Below, one piece after another: positions 12,870-23,287 of a stretch of 64,000 nt of DNA. Origin of the DNA: Anthostomella pinea. Lineage: Eukaryota > Ascomycota > Sordariomycetes > Xylariales > Xylariaceae. Under the pieces are notes generated by a model. That model was given only the letters and a program-made list of their open reading frames with translations. It was not told where the DNA came from and searched no databases. The stretch is taken from contig CAUWAG010000003.1 in the NCBI GenBank assembly GCA_963556695.1, forward strand, positions 7,812,001-7,876,000. Direction: 5' to 3'. Every line of letters starts with the position of its first letter. Position 1 is the stretch's first letter. The position numbers and the translations under genes are program-made.

Positions 12870-13425
12870 GTTGACTTCAGTTTTCGACTTGGTTTGAAGG
12901 AGTGGTCACCGAGGCTCGGGGAGTGGGAACCAAACTTCTTGCATCGGTCCTTATATACTTGTCATAGCTGGAATCGTAGCCGTGTCGTGCCAGCTATGCC
13001 TGCCAACCCCCAGGTAGGTTTGTCATCCATACCGCAGCATTCTGGCTGGGCTTCCGTCTCCGTGATGAGTTCGCTCTCACGACGTGTCCAGGGCTAACCT
13101 AGAAGGCTCCGTTCTCTTCAATGTCCAATCGCTTTCCTTCGTTTATAAATCTGCCGTGTAACCCCTAGGAGGCTGAGCTGTGGGCATCATTTGCGAGGAC
13201 TTTAGTCAAGCAAATGGCTTGCCCACCCAATCAATGGTGGACGTATATGTCGTTGTGAGCTTGAAGTCGGATCACCGAAGCGACCCGAGCAGATGCAGTC
13301 AGAAGCCACACGTCCCCTGCCGTGACAAATCCTTCGCTTACTACACGTCCAAACATCTCAAATTCTGCATCTTGCCATTCATTACCTGAGCACAGCACAG
13401 CACATGCTTCAGTCAACCTGCCCAA
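12870..13425. other. Shared divergent promoter region of two secreted-protein genes
   Basis: This 556-nt region separates the starts of the minus gene (12869) and the plus gene (13426). No coding signal is seen. Shared regulation is an inference from layout only. Confidence 0.5.
12951..12960 (-). promoter_or_regulatory. TATA-like box for the 12078-12869 gene
   Basis: The minus strand reads AAGTATATAA about 85 nt upstream of the ATG at 12869. Confidence 0.45.
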
Positions 13426-14214
13426 ATGCAAATGCCATCAATCAAGGCTGTCGCCCTTGCGTTCGCGACACTCCTCGCATGTATCTCTCCGTCCGCCGGG
13501 GCCTCGTCGAGCCAGCAGCAGCCCCTGGCAGCTGGCGTGCCGTTTGAGGTTCGGGACGCCGTCTTGGCCGATGTCGCTGACATCGCCACCACTTTCCTCG
13601 ACGCCTTCACTCCAGCTCCTGTCTGGACGTACGTCAACCAATTCTACGAGAACTACACCGACTATTACAGGGATTGTTTTGAGGGCCAAGTCAAAGCAGT
13701 CATCAACAAGCTTGCGCCTAAGGGCATAAAGTTCCGTGTACTCTTGGTTCCTGATCAGACCAGACACTCGGGCAGTCGCGTCGTGTCAACCTCGCTCTGG
13801 GAGTTCAACAGGACAGCCGAGAGTCCTTACACCTCATGGTCCCTCGGGCCAGAAGCGACTGACAGTGGTAACTGCTCATTGCATCTGGCGACCAACACGA
13901 CACGCGCGGATCATCTGAAGAAGGCGATGCTTTACGGACAGAAAACATACCTCGACGGCGTGTACGAGCGCCATGCCTACCTCCATCTGCTGGCCACCCA
14001 CCCCAAATGGGACGGCAACGGGTTCGCGGCGGAGAACCTTCGCTGGGGAATGGCGCTGGCGGACAAGATGGGAATGCCGACGACGCTGTTGGCGACACCG
14101 GCTGGGTATCCTCTGTATCGGTCGCTAGCATTCGAGGGCATGTACAACGTATCCGTCGACAGGCTGGATGGACTGGGGACCGTATGGTACGAGGTCATGA
14201 AATTTGAGGCGTGA
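13426..14214 (+). CDS. GNAT-fold acetyltransferase-like protein with signal peptide (262 aa)
   Basis: The N-terminus (MQMPSIKAVALAFATLLAC) looks like a cleavable signal peptide. What follows resembles a fungal GNAT domain: the opening strand and helix (FEVRDAVLADVADIATTFLDAF), a strand ending SLWEF, and a motif A/B-like section from about residue 182 (LLATHPKWDGNGFAAENLRW) to LLATPAGYPLYRSLAFEG. In intracellular fungal GNATs the motif A loop is usually Q/R-x-x-G-x-G/A; here it is KWDGNGFA, so acetyl-CoA binding is uncertain. GNATs normally act in the cytosol or nucleus, so a secreted member is unusual. Several N-glycosylation sequons (NYT, NRT, NCS, NTT, NVS) fit the secretory route. Divergent from another secreted protein. 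Confidence 0.75.
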   Translation: MQMPSIKAVALAFATLLACISPSAGASSSQQQPLAAGVPFEVRDAVLADVADIATTFLDAFTPAPVWTYVNQFYENYTDYYRDCFEGQVKAVINKLAPKGIKFRVLLVPDQTRHSGSRVVSTSLWEFNRTAESPYTSWSLGPEATDSGNCSLHLATNTTRADHLKKAMLYGQKTYLDGVYERHAYLHLLATHPKWDGNGFAAENLRWGMALADKMGMPTTLLATPAGYPLYRSLAFEGMYNVSVDRLDGLGTVWYEVMKFEA

Positions 14215-14796
14215 GCGAGAGCTCTATCAGTGCGCATCCGCGGCTGACTGGGATGGCATTGTATCAATTGCAGCTTGTGATATATGTATTGTACTGGGTC
14301 GCCTTCGGGAGTGTGGAGGAGGGTAGCCATGAGAGATCACCCGTGCAGCCAGTTGCCTGCTTCTACCCGAAGTTAGGTAGTCCTGTCGCAGGAATGCATT
14401 GTTCGAGCACAGGACAGACATGCATTACGAGGAAGGAAGAGCAAGAGCCAGGGTGGAAGGAACGTACCCTTTTTCCTGAGTGCAGCAACTTCTGTGGCAG
14501 TGACGGTCGCATCTGCCACACATCGCGGACTGGCAATTGACCACTCCAATTCAAGTCGTTTCTACAATTGGGGTGTCTCTTCCCCGTTTCTCTTTCACCT
14601 CTCTCCTCGATCATCCACCCACGCTGGGTGGTGACACAGCAAAACTCCAGACTCAGCAACTCCGCAAGCCAGTCACCCCCAAGTCATCCACACCCACCTG
14701 CAGACAGACGTACCATCTGCCAACTTCAATTGGTACCCCCTTTCTCTATACGTGTCAAGCTTCTAGCCACGCACCCCACTACACCTCCTAATCACC
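14215..14796. other. Intergenic region
   Basis: The 582 nt between two plus-strand genes hold no supported feature. The stretch before 14797 is C/T-rich, as in many fungal core promoters. Confidence 0.4.
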
Positions 14797-15669
14797 ATGG
14801 GCTGGCCCGGCCCTCTTCAAGTCACCGCACACCTTCTGCAGGGTGTCTCTCGCTTCTTTAGCAGCCAACCATCCGATCGCCCAGGTGCTCCTTTCTGTAC
14901 CATCCCCAAACTACGAACTCTAATCCCGACTCTCGAGACGGATATCCGCGACCTCAACCGTCGATTGCTCGATACACAACTCAATGGCAATGAACAAGAG
15001 GCGAAGAAGTTGGCGAGTCAGTCGAAGAACAGAGCCTCCCAAATGAAAGCAGCCCGGCAACGATTGTCCCTGAAGGACGCTCGATACAGAGACTGGATCA
15101 AGCGGAAGAGTCGTAAGGATGCCAGAGACCGACAAGCTCCGAATGGCGCCGCTAAGAAGCAAGACTCGAGACAGGCTAGGAAGGCGGCCAAGAAGACTCG
15201 CGACCGACTCACCATCCTTCACTCTCAGCGATTACGAGTATTGGCTGGACCGTCGTTGGCTCACAAGGAAGAACACGGCATCCAAGCGGCCAATCACATC
15301 CTGGAAGCCCACCCCATGGATCCTGTATCTCCCAGAATCGCCGCTTACAGTGGCCCCCCTTCCAGCGACAGTTCCCCCAGCTTGCGAAAGCGAAATGTGC
15401 AAGACATGGACGAGGACTTGTGGGCACGATACCAATTGAGACACCAACGTCCAAGACGATTCGGAACTCCCATCTTTGGAAGTCTCCAGCGATCTGCGAC
15501 TTCTGCTGTAGGTGGCGCGCCCAGGAAGTTGGCTTCTGACCTCGCCAACCAAAAGATGCTCATCACTACACCCTCTCCTCCCCCTGGACCCCCATTTGGC
15601 AGTGGCGCGTCACGAAGTGGTAGTGGTGAGCCAGCTGTGAAGGTTGAAGACCTAGAGGCGAGATTCTAG
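14797..15669 (+). CDS. Hypothetical basic coiled-coil protein (290 aa)
   Basis: Single-exon gene with a good start context (TCACCATGG). Residues about 40-145 are charged and helical, rich in Lys, Arg, Gln and Asp (LETDIRDLNRRLLDTQLNG, then KKAR/KDAR-type repeats), and probably form a coiled coil with nuclear-localisation-like basic clusters. The C-terminal half is Pro/Ser/Gly-rich and disordered and ends with a short acidic tail (VKVEDLEARF). I recognise no catalytic domain. VKVEDLE resembles a SUMO-acceptor consensus (psi-K-x-E), which would suit a nuclear protein, but that is speculative. Confidence 0.7.
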   Translation: MGWPGPLQVTAHLLQGVSRFFSSQPSDRPGAPFCTIPKLRTLIPTLETDIRDLNRRLLDTQLNGNEQEAKKLASQSKNRASQMKAARQRLSLKDARYRDWIKRKSRKDARDRQAPNGAAKKQDSRQARKAAKKTRDRLTILHSQRLRVLAGPSLAHKEEHGIQAANHILEAHPMDPVSPRIAAYSGPPSSDSSPSLRKRNVQDMDEDLWARYQLRHQRPRRFGTPIFGSLQRSATSAVGGAPRKLASDLANQKMLITTPSPPPGPPFGSGASRSGSGEPAVKVEDLEARF

Positions 15670-17721
15670 CGTTTCACAGGCTCGTGATAGGGCAGTCCGA
15701 CCAGGGATTCGATGATTATGGTACAAGTATGAGACTGATATTGAGGTGGTCATCAGCTTACACGAACAGTTGCAACCATTCAATTTGTGAACATAGCAAC
15801 GCGCTACTGGAGATGGACAACGCATTCATAATAACAGAGGTAGTCAGAGACTCGGAAGAGCCATCTAAATGCAGTTCGCCCATGTCGGAACGGACTTCTT
15901 GAAGACTTCGCTTCACAGCTTTATACTTAGCTGTCTACCACAACGCATCGTATACGTAAGTTAACAAGTATCAGTGGTCTTCCACTAGCATTGGTTTCGT
16001 TCACTCTTCACTCCTCTTGAGCAGAGGCCCCGCTGTCTAAGTCAGTATCACTAGCAGGCTCCAACTATTGTCGCTGGGATTCTTCAGGAACATCAAATGG
16101 CCATTACACGAGACCTCCAAGACGCCCAGCTCTGAAGAGTCTGTTCTATCAAAGCCGGACACGTATGTCGCGATCGGGCCATGGGGTGACCCGGCAGTCG
16201 ACCATGGCTGCCCCACGGCCTGGCACGGCCATTCCTGGACCCACCTCTCCGGAACCGCGGGACCGCGGGCCCGCGGGCGCGTGCTGAATGCGGGATCGTT
16301 GCCGTCATGGGCTGCGGCGGTCTCGCGTCGGTAGATCTACGACTCGGCTCCGTGTTGCTAGCTTGAGATGTCTCGACTCGAGTGCATCAAAGCAGGGAAC
16401 AGGTTGCTCATCGAGAACGTGGAAGAGATGTGTTCAAGATAACCTGCCTTCAGCGCCTGCGAATCCAACAAGGCATGAGTAAAAGTGGTTCGATATAGAT
16501 TCCACGCCATGGTCGAGGGAATTTGCGGAGATTTCCATTTACTCAGTCTGCATCAATGACTAAGACCACGGTAATGAGGTTGTCTCGGAGGCGGCTCCGG
16601 GTGGCCGCTCGACGTAACGTCACTTTTTTGGCTGTTCTCATGTGGTTACTAATTCATCCTTTCAAGTGCCGAGTTACATTGCGGTTCAGTCAAGTCATCG
16701 CATGAGGTATGGTATATCCTCGCTGGTCTAGCTTCGTGTTATGGAACGACTCATAATGGGAGACCGGTCTCGGGCCAGAAGAAGATAGATACGATCGCCC
16801 GTCGGTTCCGCTGCTATATTGAAGTCTCAGCTTGACGTCACGGGCGAGACAGTGGGATCAGGTGGCAGGTTTATTCCGGGTCGGGGCCGTCCTTAGTTGG
16901 AGAAACTCGGCATCCGATCCGGCCCAGGTTCTGCAGCCCGGGCTTCGGTGGACGCGCGATCCCACTGCCCCGGGTACGGTGACGTCGGCTCCGTGTAGTC
17001 CCACGGGAGCAAGGATCGCGAAGTTCCTCTTTCGTGGCTTTTTTCGCTGCTATAGTTGCATACCTACTTTTGTGTTCCAAAAAGATTTCCATCGTTGCAG
17101 AGGCCAGCTAGCATACCAATAATCGAGGGCGGTTTCAGCCACCGCCCTACTCCTGAGTCATAAAGTTCCCCAGAAGCTTGATAGACTTGTCATGTGGGAG
17201 AGGCCCCGTACTAGAAGCTATCCTGCATACTGGAGGAATGGTGGAACTCAGACAAGAGCATTTAGCCAGCTCCCTAGCATCAGAGAGGTCTCAACGCGAG
17301 ACGACGCCAGGGCGGTCACGTTTCTATGCAAAAGCCTCGCGCAGCTGGCATGGCAACAGCAAGAATGACCCAACGTGCTGTTTTCTCACTCCTTTCATAA
17401 GGCCGTAAGTTCGAGCTAGCGTAATTCCGGCCCGGTCATGGGACTCAGCACACCCTCTACTCCTGTTCACTCGCTACCTCGCTATGGGTTTATATAAGAG
17501 CCGTTTCGTGCCACATGTAGCTTCCAACAATACAATGCAGTCTCCACTCTGAGTCTTCATCCATTCTCTAGGACTGCTGGTTCTACAGTCGTTTATTCCC
17601 TACATTCGTTAGCGGACTCCCAGTCTTCCCTACATTCCTTATTACGTGTCAGCCGAAACATCACACCCTCAAGTTTTACCTGCCTTCAGCTCCTGCGAAG
17701 TTCTTCGAAGCATCATTCGCC
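15670..17721. other. Intergenic region with a GC palindrome
   Basis: About 2 kb without a supported gene. At 16263-16276 is a perfect 14-bp palindrome (CCGCGGGCCCGCGG) inside a GC-rich patch. The last 260 nt are the promoter and leader of the CAP-like gene. Confidence 0.45.
17491..17497 (+). promoter_or_regulatory. TATA box for the CAP-like gene
   Basis: TATATAA lies about 225 nt upstream of the ATG at 17722 and is followed by a C/T-rich leader. Confidence 0.5.
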
Positions 17722-19108
17722 ATGTACACCAAGATCTCAACGTTTTTCATCGCCGCTCTAGCCAGTACTGCCATCGCTGTACCGCATGGTCGCGGCGGCG
17801 GCGGCGGTGGCCCGAGGGGACCTGGGAAAGGCGGCGGTCAGGGGGGGCCTGGAGAAGGCGGCAAGCACCACACACACACCTGGGGGTGGCCTTGGGGACA
17901 CCACACACACACTCACGGGGGATCTTGGGGAGGCGATGGGCACCATACACAGACAGGCGCCCAACCTACGGTCTCTCAGACTATGATCTCTCAGCCTGCG
18001 GAGACCCAAACCCAGGCCACGGAATACCCAACAGCCACAGAGTCGGGCCACGCCTCGACGACTGAGGTCCCACCTGGTGATTATCCCACGGTCCCGGGAT
18101 ACCCAACAGGCACGGAGGCAGCCCCGGGCCCGACGACGACTAAGGTTCCAACTACTGTTTATGTCACGCCCACGGAATACCCAACAGCAACGGAATCGGG
18201 CTCTGCCTCGACGATTGAGGTTCCAACTAGTACTTCTCCCACGGCCCCGGGATACCCAACAGGCACGGAGGCGGGCCCCGACCCGACGACTACTAGATTC
18301 CTAACTGTTACTAACCCTACGGCCACGCAATACCCGACATCTACGGAGTCGGCCTACTGGCATAACTCGACGACTGGAGTCCCAACTAGTACTTATCTCA
18401 CGGTTACAAAATTCCCAGCAACCACTGAATCGGGCCACTCCTCGACGACTAGGGTCCAAACTATCCCTGATCCCGCGACTACAGAAAATCCAACAGCCAC
18501 GGAGTCGGGCTACGCCTCGACCACTGAGGTCCCAAGTAGTACCTCTCCCACCGCCACCTCTCCCACAGCCACCTCTCCCACAGCCACCTCTCCCACAGCC
18601 ACCTCTCCCACAGCCACCTCTCCCACCGCCACGCCCACCGCCACGGCCGGCGCTGGCAGCGGATACATGGCCATCGTCAGCAAGTGGCGCTCGAAGCTGG
18701 GCTTGAGTGCACTGACAGAGGACGATACGCTTCAAGCCAATGCTCTGAAGACGGCGCAGGATGGTAACGGACAGCGTGAGTCTAACTTATTCGACACTCC
18801 CTGAAGCTCACCACCCCTTATAATACGCAGTGCTAAAACGTGATACCACAGTGGTCCATGAGCTGAACCCGGGCTCCCTGGCCCAGGTTCTCGCCCCGGG
18901 TGATCCCACCGACTTTGAGTACGTCTTTGTCGGTGGCTGGCTCTGTGAGGAGCCGAACCTGCCTGGCCTTGACGGCATCTGCGACACCGAGGGCGTGGGT
19001 TGGGATCATGCGGGTCAGACGGGCCATGCGCAGATCTTGACGAGTCCTGCTTACAGCAGGATTGGGTGCGCTATCGCTGATGGAGTCTGGGCTTGCGATC
19101 TTGCTTGA
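17722..19108 (+). CDS. Secreted CAP/SCP-like protein with His-rich segment and Thr/Pro repeat stalk (443 aa)
   Basis: Exons are 17722-18775 and 18831-19108 (intron GTGAGT...ACGCAG, frame kept). Order of parts: signal peptide (MYTKISTFFIAALASTAIA); a Gly-rich then His-rich segment (HHTHTWGWPWGHHTHTHGG) that could bind metal; about 220 residues of Ser/Thr/Pro repeats built on YPTATESG-ASTTEVP units; a TSPTA microrepeat; and a C-terminal domain of about 125 residues. That domain has CAP-like features: ALKTAQDGNG, HELNPGSLAQVLAPG, GGWLCEEP, and GHAQILTSPAYSRIGCA ending GVWACDL, close to the CAP signature GHYTQIVW...IGCA. The stalk is probably heavily O-mannosylated. CAP proteins bind sterols or lipids in several lineages; the ligand here is unknown. 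Confidence 0.85.
18541..18640 (+). repeat. Coding 18-bp tandem repeat (TSPTA units)
   Basis: About five near-identical 18-bp units (ACCTCTCCCACAGCC core) encode Thr-Ser-Pro-Thr-Ala in the stalk of the CAP-like protein. Units differ only at synonymous positions (ACA/ACC). Confidence 0.85.
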
Positions 19109-19508
19109 GGCGAGCAGGAGAATTTCTGCATCGACAGGTTTGAGTTGGGCCTGGCTGTGGGGGCGTTATGTTCTTCAATATATCATTTAGGGACTGGATT
19201 TCAAGTTCTTGTATATATTCATTTTTACTTTCTGATTTTTCCTCATTGTGGAAACGCTCGTTCATCATCACGACTGGAGTCACTGCTGCATAATTGGCGG
19301 GGTGGCTTTCATAGGCCTCTCATCCCATGTACCGCGCACGATGCTAGCAAACAAGACCCAATTCGCTGAAGAGTGAATCATATGTTTGGAAGTGATGACG
19401 AGCATTTCGATAACCCTCCATATTTCAAGTCGGTCCTCAAGTTCGTTGCTTCGGCTCAGAGCTTGCCTCATCCAGTTCTTCAAGATTCCTTGCTTACCCA
19501 CTGACACC
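19109..19508. other. Intergenic region
   Basis: About 400 nt between two plus-strand genes. It holds the 3' region of the CAP-like gene, AT-rich near 19180-19250, and the leader of the next gene; nothing else is seen. Confidence 0.4.
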
Positions 19509-20294
19509 ATGGAGCACCTCGGAAGTTATTGGAAATCATATGAAGACAGGAAGAAGGGCGAGGTCATTGAATGGACCTTGGAGAAGCTCGCCGTGCCTCC
19601 TTGGGTATACTTCTGCGTCCTCGTACTCATCTGCCTGTACCCGAGGTACAAGAACACGATCAGCGAATGCCTCACCATCGCCAAATCACAGATCGCCTCT
19701 ACCAAAAATTTCCAGCAACGGGTCAACAAACCATACCGCAAGGTTGCCGATGCAATCACCGTGAAGCTCAGCACCATACCCTGTTTGGCACCTCTCTGTC
19801 GTCATGGGCTACCACCAGCATCCACACCACCACAACAACAACCACCATCCACATCAACATCGACATCAATGTCGCCCACAGATTCCACGAAACCCATCTC
19901 CAGCAACTCGTCACCGTCCAATACCACAAGCAGGGAGTCAAGCCAGCTCATGCGACAATCCCGACCAGGCAGCAGTGCCGCCAATGGCCAGCGCACTGAA
20001 CGAAACAGCCATCGAGCTTCAGAGGCCGGACACACCACTGCCTCGACTTCTACAATGCCTGCAGACTCCACCGATTCCGCCCACAGCGAAAACAGAGATG
20101 AGAACGAGTGGCAAGGCAGCACTACGGTCAATTACCATTACAACCTCGGCGGGCCTCTGCAGGTGGTAGCACGTACAAACAACGGTCATATCGGGAACAA
20201 CTCCGAGCCGCGATGGGTGGTTGCTGGCATTGTCCTAGCAGTAGTTATATGGCGCCTCATTGTGTTGGATATCATAACAGTGGTAGGATCATAA
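19509..20294 (+). CDS. Hypothetical two-pass membrane protein (261 aa)
   Basis: The ATG at 19509 (CACCATGG context) is preferred over in-frame ATGs upstream, which would add 41 poorly structured residues. An N-terminal amphipathic part (MEHLGSYWKSYEDRKKGEVI) is followed by a membrane segment (VYFCVLVLICLY), about 140 residues of Ser/Thr/Pro/Gln-rich disordered sequence, and a C-terminal membrane segment (WVVAGIVLAVVIWRLIVLDI). No known domain is visible. The stop codon falls at the left edge of the first terminal repeat of the adjacent element, so the annotated C-terminus could have been altered by that insertion. Confidence 0.65.
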   Translation: MEHLGSYWKSYEDRKKGEVIEWTLEKLAVPPWVYFCVLVLICLYPRYKNTISECLTIAKSQIASTKNFQQRVNKPYRKVADAITVKLSTIPCLAPLCRHGLPPASTPPQQQPPSTSTSTSMSPTDSTKPISSNSSPSNTTSRESSQLMRQSRPGSSAANGQRTERNSHRASEAGHTTASTSTMPADSTDSAHSENRDENEWQGSTTVNYHYNLGGPLQVVARTNNGHIGNNSEPRWVVAGIVLAVVIWRLIVLDIITVVGS

Positions 20295-20540
20295 CAGGCT
20301 CAGACAAGGTTTTAGGTGGCTTTAAGGGCTAAATGCACTGGAGCGCTAGCTCCAGAGCATTCACAACACACTTACAGCACTGTAAATACTGGCTTCTAAT
20401 TGGTCCAAATGACAGGTGTCTGTTATGGTTATCTGGGTACTTTAAGGGGTTATATGGGATTACTTAGTTATATATAAAGGGGGCTCTACCTCTTTTTAAA
20501 AGAGATATTTTCTTTTCTTTTTAATATAAACCATTTGTCA
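20293..20540 (+). repeat. Left terminal repeat (less mutated copy)
   Basis: This copy shares a co-linear match with 21793-22040, including AACAGGC at its start and a CTTTTTAAAAGAGAT-like block near its end. It keeps many C/G positions that are T/A in the other copy (for example GCACTGGAGCGCTAGCTCC against GTATTAAAGCGTTAACTTT). Confidence 0.75.
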
Positions 20541-21448
20541 GATGTTGGATCCCAGATATGGTGCCCTTAGGTGCAGTACCCACTAGGGGGCTGTCAAGGG
20601 AACAGTGTATCCACCCTGGCATGATGCAGTATGGTATTTAGCTGTAGATTAGCCCTGCCGAGCATACTTGAGAATGACAACAACATTTGCAGCAACCGCT
20701 CACATCCCCAAGGCTTGCGACCCTTCTAGAATCTCACAGTTCTTAACTAATAAAAACCTGAACAATTTTTTTTGGAAATGGTAGTTAACTTTGCGTTTTA
20801 TAACGGTATCTTTTATAAATTAAATTAAGTTAATATCGACTTTAATTTTCCTTTTAGGTTTAAAAATCAGGCTTATTCGATTCTTACTACTTTTAATTAA
20901 TAGCTTTTTGACTTTAGATTTATTATCTTTATTTATAATTATAAGAAATAACTCGTTTATTTATAAATAAATCTTAACTCTAATAATTTTATTATAAATA
21001 AAGGTTTAATTGAACTTTTTGATATTAACGATATAAAGTCTGATTTAATTACTTGTAAAAGCATATAAAAGATTAAAATGATAGAAAATATGCTTTTTTT
21101 AATCTAACATTTTATTTCTCAATTAAATATATCGTAATAAATAATACTTTATAATAAAAGACTTATTTAACCTCATTAAAGCTTAAGTGTGATGGTTCCA
21201 TCATCCATCAGGTCTAGCGATGGTCCCCATGGTCCCTGGGTCACGTGACTGAGCACGTGACTGATCGTACGATAGGTTGATTCATGCCCTGGTGGGTTTG
21301 GTGGGGGACGACTGCCCACATCTAGCTGCTCACCAATTTGGGTGCATCTCCAGATCTTTCTTTTCCTTTAACCAGAGTTTGTTATACGTCAATAGTTAAT
21401 AAGGGTTCCTGTATCCTTGTAATACATTCACGGAATTGTGACAGTTTT

Positions 21449-21664
21449 TGTGACGGCCTGCACAGACCTTCCCACATGACAAGCGGATACTTCCCAATAT
21501 GGGAAGGATCTGACCAGAGGATCCCCTTAAAGGGGCAACCTCCCACTGTACCTATCTCTCTCTCTCTCTCTTCCTTTCCTCTCTAGTCTTGATATTCTCG
21601 TCAATAGAGTAATAGCTGCTTGCTGCCGGCCATGTCCCAGCTCCTCAGTACGCTCGCTGTGACA
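21449..21664 (+). mobile_element. Candidate solo LTR nested in the RIP-mutated element
   Basis: This 216-bp segment starts TGTGACGG and ends CTGTGACA (TG...CA ends) and is flanked on both sides by GTTTT (21444-21448 and 21665-21669), the length expected for a retroelement target duplication. It has normal GC content while the flank beyond 21665 is AT-rich. It contains a (TC)n run at about 21554-21572. The flanking match extends further (TGTGACAGTTTT on both sides), so part of the signal could reflect an older duplication. Confidence 0.45.
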
Positions 21665-21792
21665 GTTTTAAGATTTTAAACGTGCGATAATGTTTTTAAA
21701 AAGGCATGTTATAACATTATAAGGTTATTAGTTAATAGTGATATTTTTAATTCAAAAAGACGTATAAAATGTTATAATAATAATAAGATTTG

Positions 21793-22040
21793 AACAGGCC
21801 TAAATAAGGTTTTAAGCGGCTTTAAAAACTGAATGTATTAAAGCGTTAACTTTAAAGCATTTATAATACACGTATAACATTGTAAACACTAGCTTTTAAT
21901 TAATTTAAATAACAAGTGTTTATTATAATTATCTAGTCACTTTAAAGGATTATGTAGGATTATTTAGTTATGTATAAAAGGGGCTTTACTCTTTTTAAAA
22001 AAGAGATCTTTTTCTTCCTTTTAATATGGAACACTTGATA
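21793..22040 (+). repeat. Right terminal repeat (strongly RIP-mutated copy)
   Basis: It aligns with 20293-20540 at a constant offset of 1,500 bp. Transitions toward A/T dominate the differences, which identifies this copy as the more heavily RIP-mutated one. Confidence 0.75.
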
Positions 22041-23287
22041 ATTTCACAAATTGGTTGATATGGGGCGGGGCAAGGCTGGCGTATGGCTGTGGTGTGGGAT
22101 AGCAGCGCGATGTACAGAAGAAAATTAGAGATGAAGGCTGCCAAGTTAGAATTCCTTCGCTGGTTAGTAACTATAGGGCTACAATATGACACGGCAACAA
22201 CCATGACTCTCCAACGGTCTGTTTGCGATCTTCTATGAGTGTCTAGCAACTGAGTAATATTTCCTGATGCTTTCTCTTTGAACTATCTATTTCATGTCGT
22301 TATATGCCTGCTGTGGTTTGTTCTTAAAGTTACGCCAACGACTATGTTAATAACATAGACACACTGAACCCTTTAAAGTCTCCGCACACTCCGTGACCAA
22401 GGTTTTAAATGTTCAGGAATATTTGTTTATATATGAAATAACAACACTAAAATAAGCATGAAGCATGACTTAATAAGATATAGTTGCTCATTTTATTATG
22501 CTTATTCCACTGTTTACGTCTTATTAGGAGAAAATTTCTCGAGGTTCCCGGACAGCGACTTATGTGGGGTGACTGTAACTTTGTTCCTGTCGGGAATACA
22601 GTCTGCTAAAGAGAACGTCGAGGCACTTACTGGGCAAATACTGGCCAATCATGACAGCTTCTTCAAGTTAACCGTAAACTTAACAAGATAGACGGCTAAG
22701 GCGGAAGAGAACCCTATAGGTCAAGCGCGCGTGATTTGGTCCAGCCACAAGCCTCCCAAATAGTCATTAGTTATAGGAGAAAGGTGACAGCCAGATCCTT
22801 ATTTCGCATTGACCTGTTGCTGCACACGAGGCCTAGACCAGTGGTGCTGGTAAACAGGTGCAAAGTTCAAACGGACAGGAAGATCATGCTCTTCTATATA
22901 TACTCAACGTATCACTGGTGATGAATTAGGCTTGAAAATATCATAGTTCTTGCTTTGTGTTGTTGTGTAGACCCCTTTGAGAAACACGTTAAAACGTTAT
23001 GATCATACTTCCCCTTTTTAAGGTTCGACAGGATTTAGAGTTGCAGCAACTCACCAGCCGGAGACTGGTAAAATCATTTGCATATAAGCGTAGGCCTAAA
23101 CGGCATCCTGCCAAATCTTCTCAAACTCAAGCTTCCATCTTCTCAGAGTCATACGACATTCGCACCTACGCCTTTCCTGGAGAAATCAAGCCCCAGATCA
23201 ACACACCGACTGGTGGGACTTGCTGCACCTCAAGCAGCAAGAAAGAAAGAAAAAACACAACGTTGAGGATCACACAACGCCTTCAAC
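22041..23287. other. AT-leaning intergenic region after the RIP-mutated element
   Basis: No supported gene. Short open stretches (for example 22458-22691) lack recognisable features. The last 150 nt form the leader of the RING-finger gene. Confidence 0.4.

Larger units (their letters stand above)
20293..22040. mobile_element. RIP-mutated element bounded by two direct terminal repeats
   Basis: Two direct copies of a roughly 248-bp sequence lie exactly 1,500 bp apart, enclosing about 1.25 kb. The interior has very AT-rich blocks (about 20760-21180 and 21665-21790) and no intact reading frame. The structure fits a short LTR-type or internally deleted retroelement, or one built from fragments. 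Differences between the copies are almost all C/T and G/A, as RIP produces. The element ends abut the gene ending at 20294. Confidence 0.65.

Noticed and set aside
22458..22691. Short open frame in the region after the RIP-mutated element
   Set aside because: Cysteine- and Tyr-rich by chance in AT-leaning sequence; no start context or homology signal.
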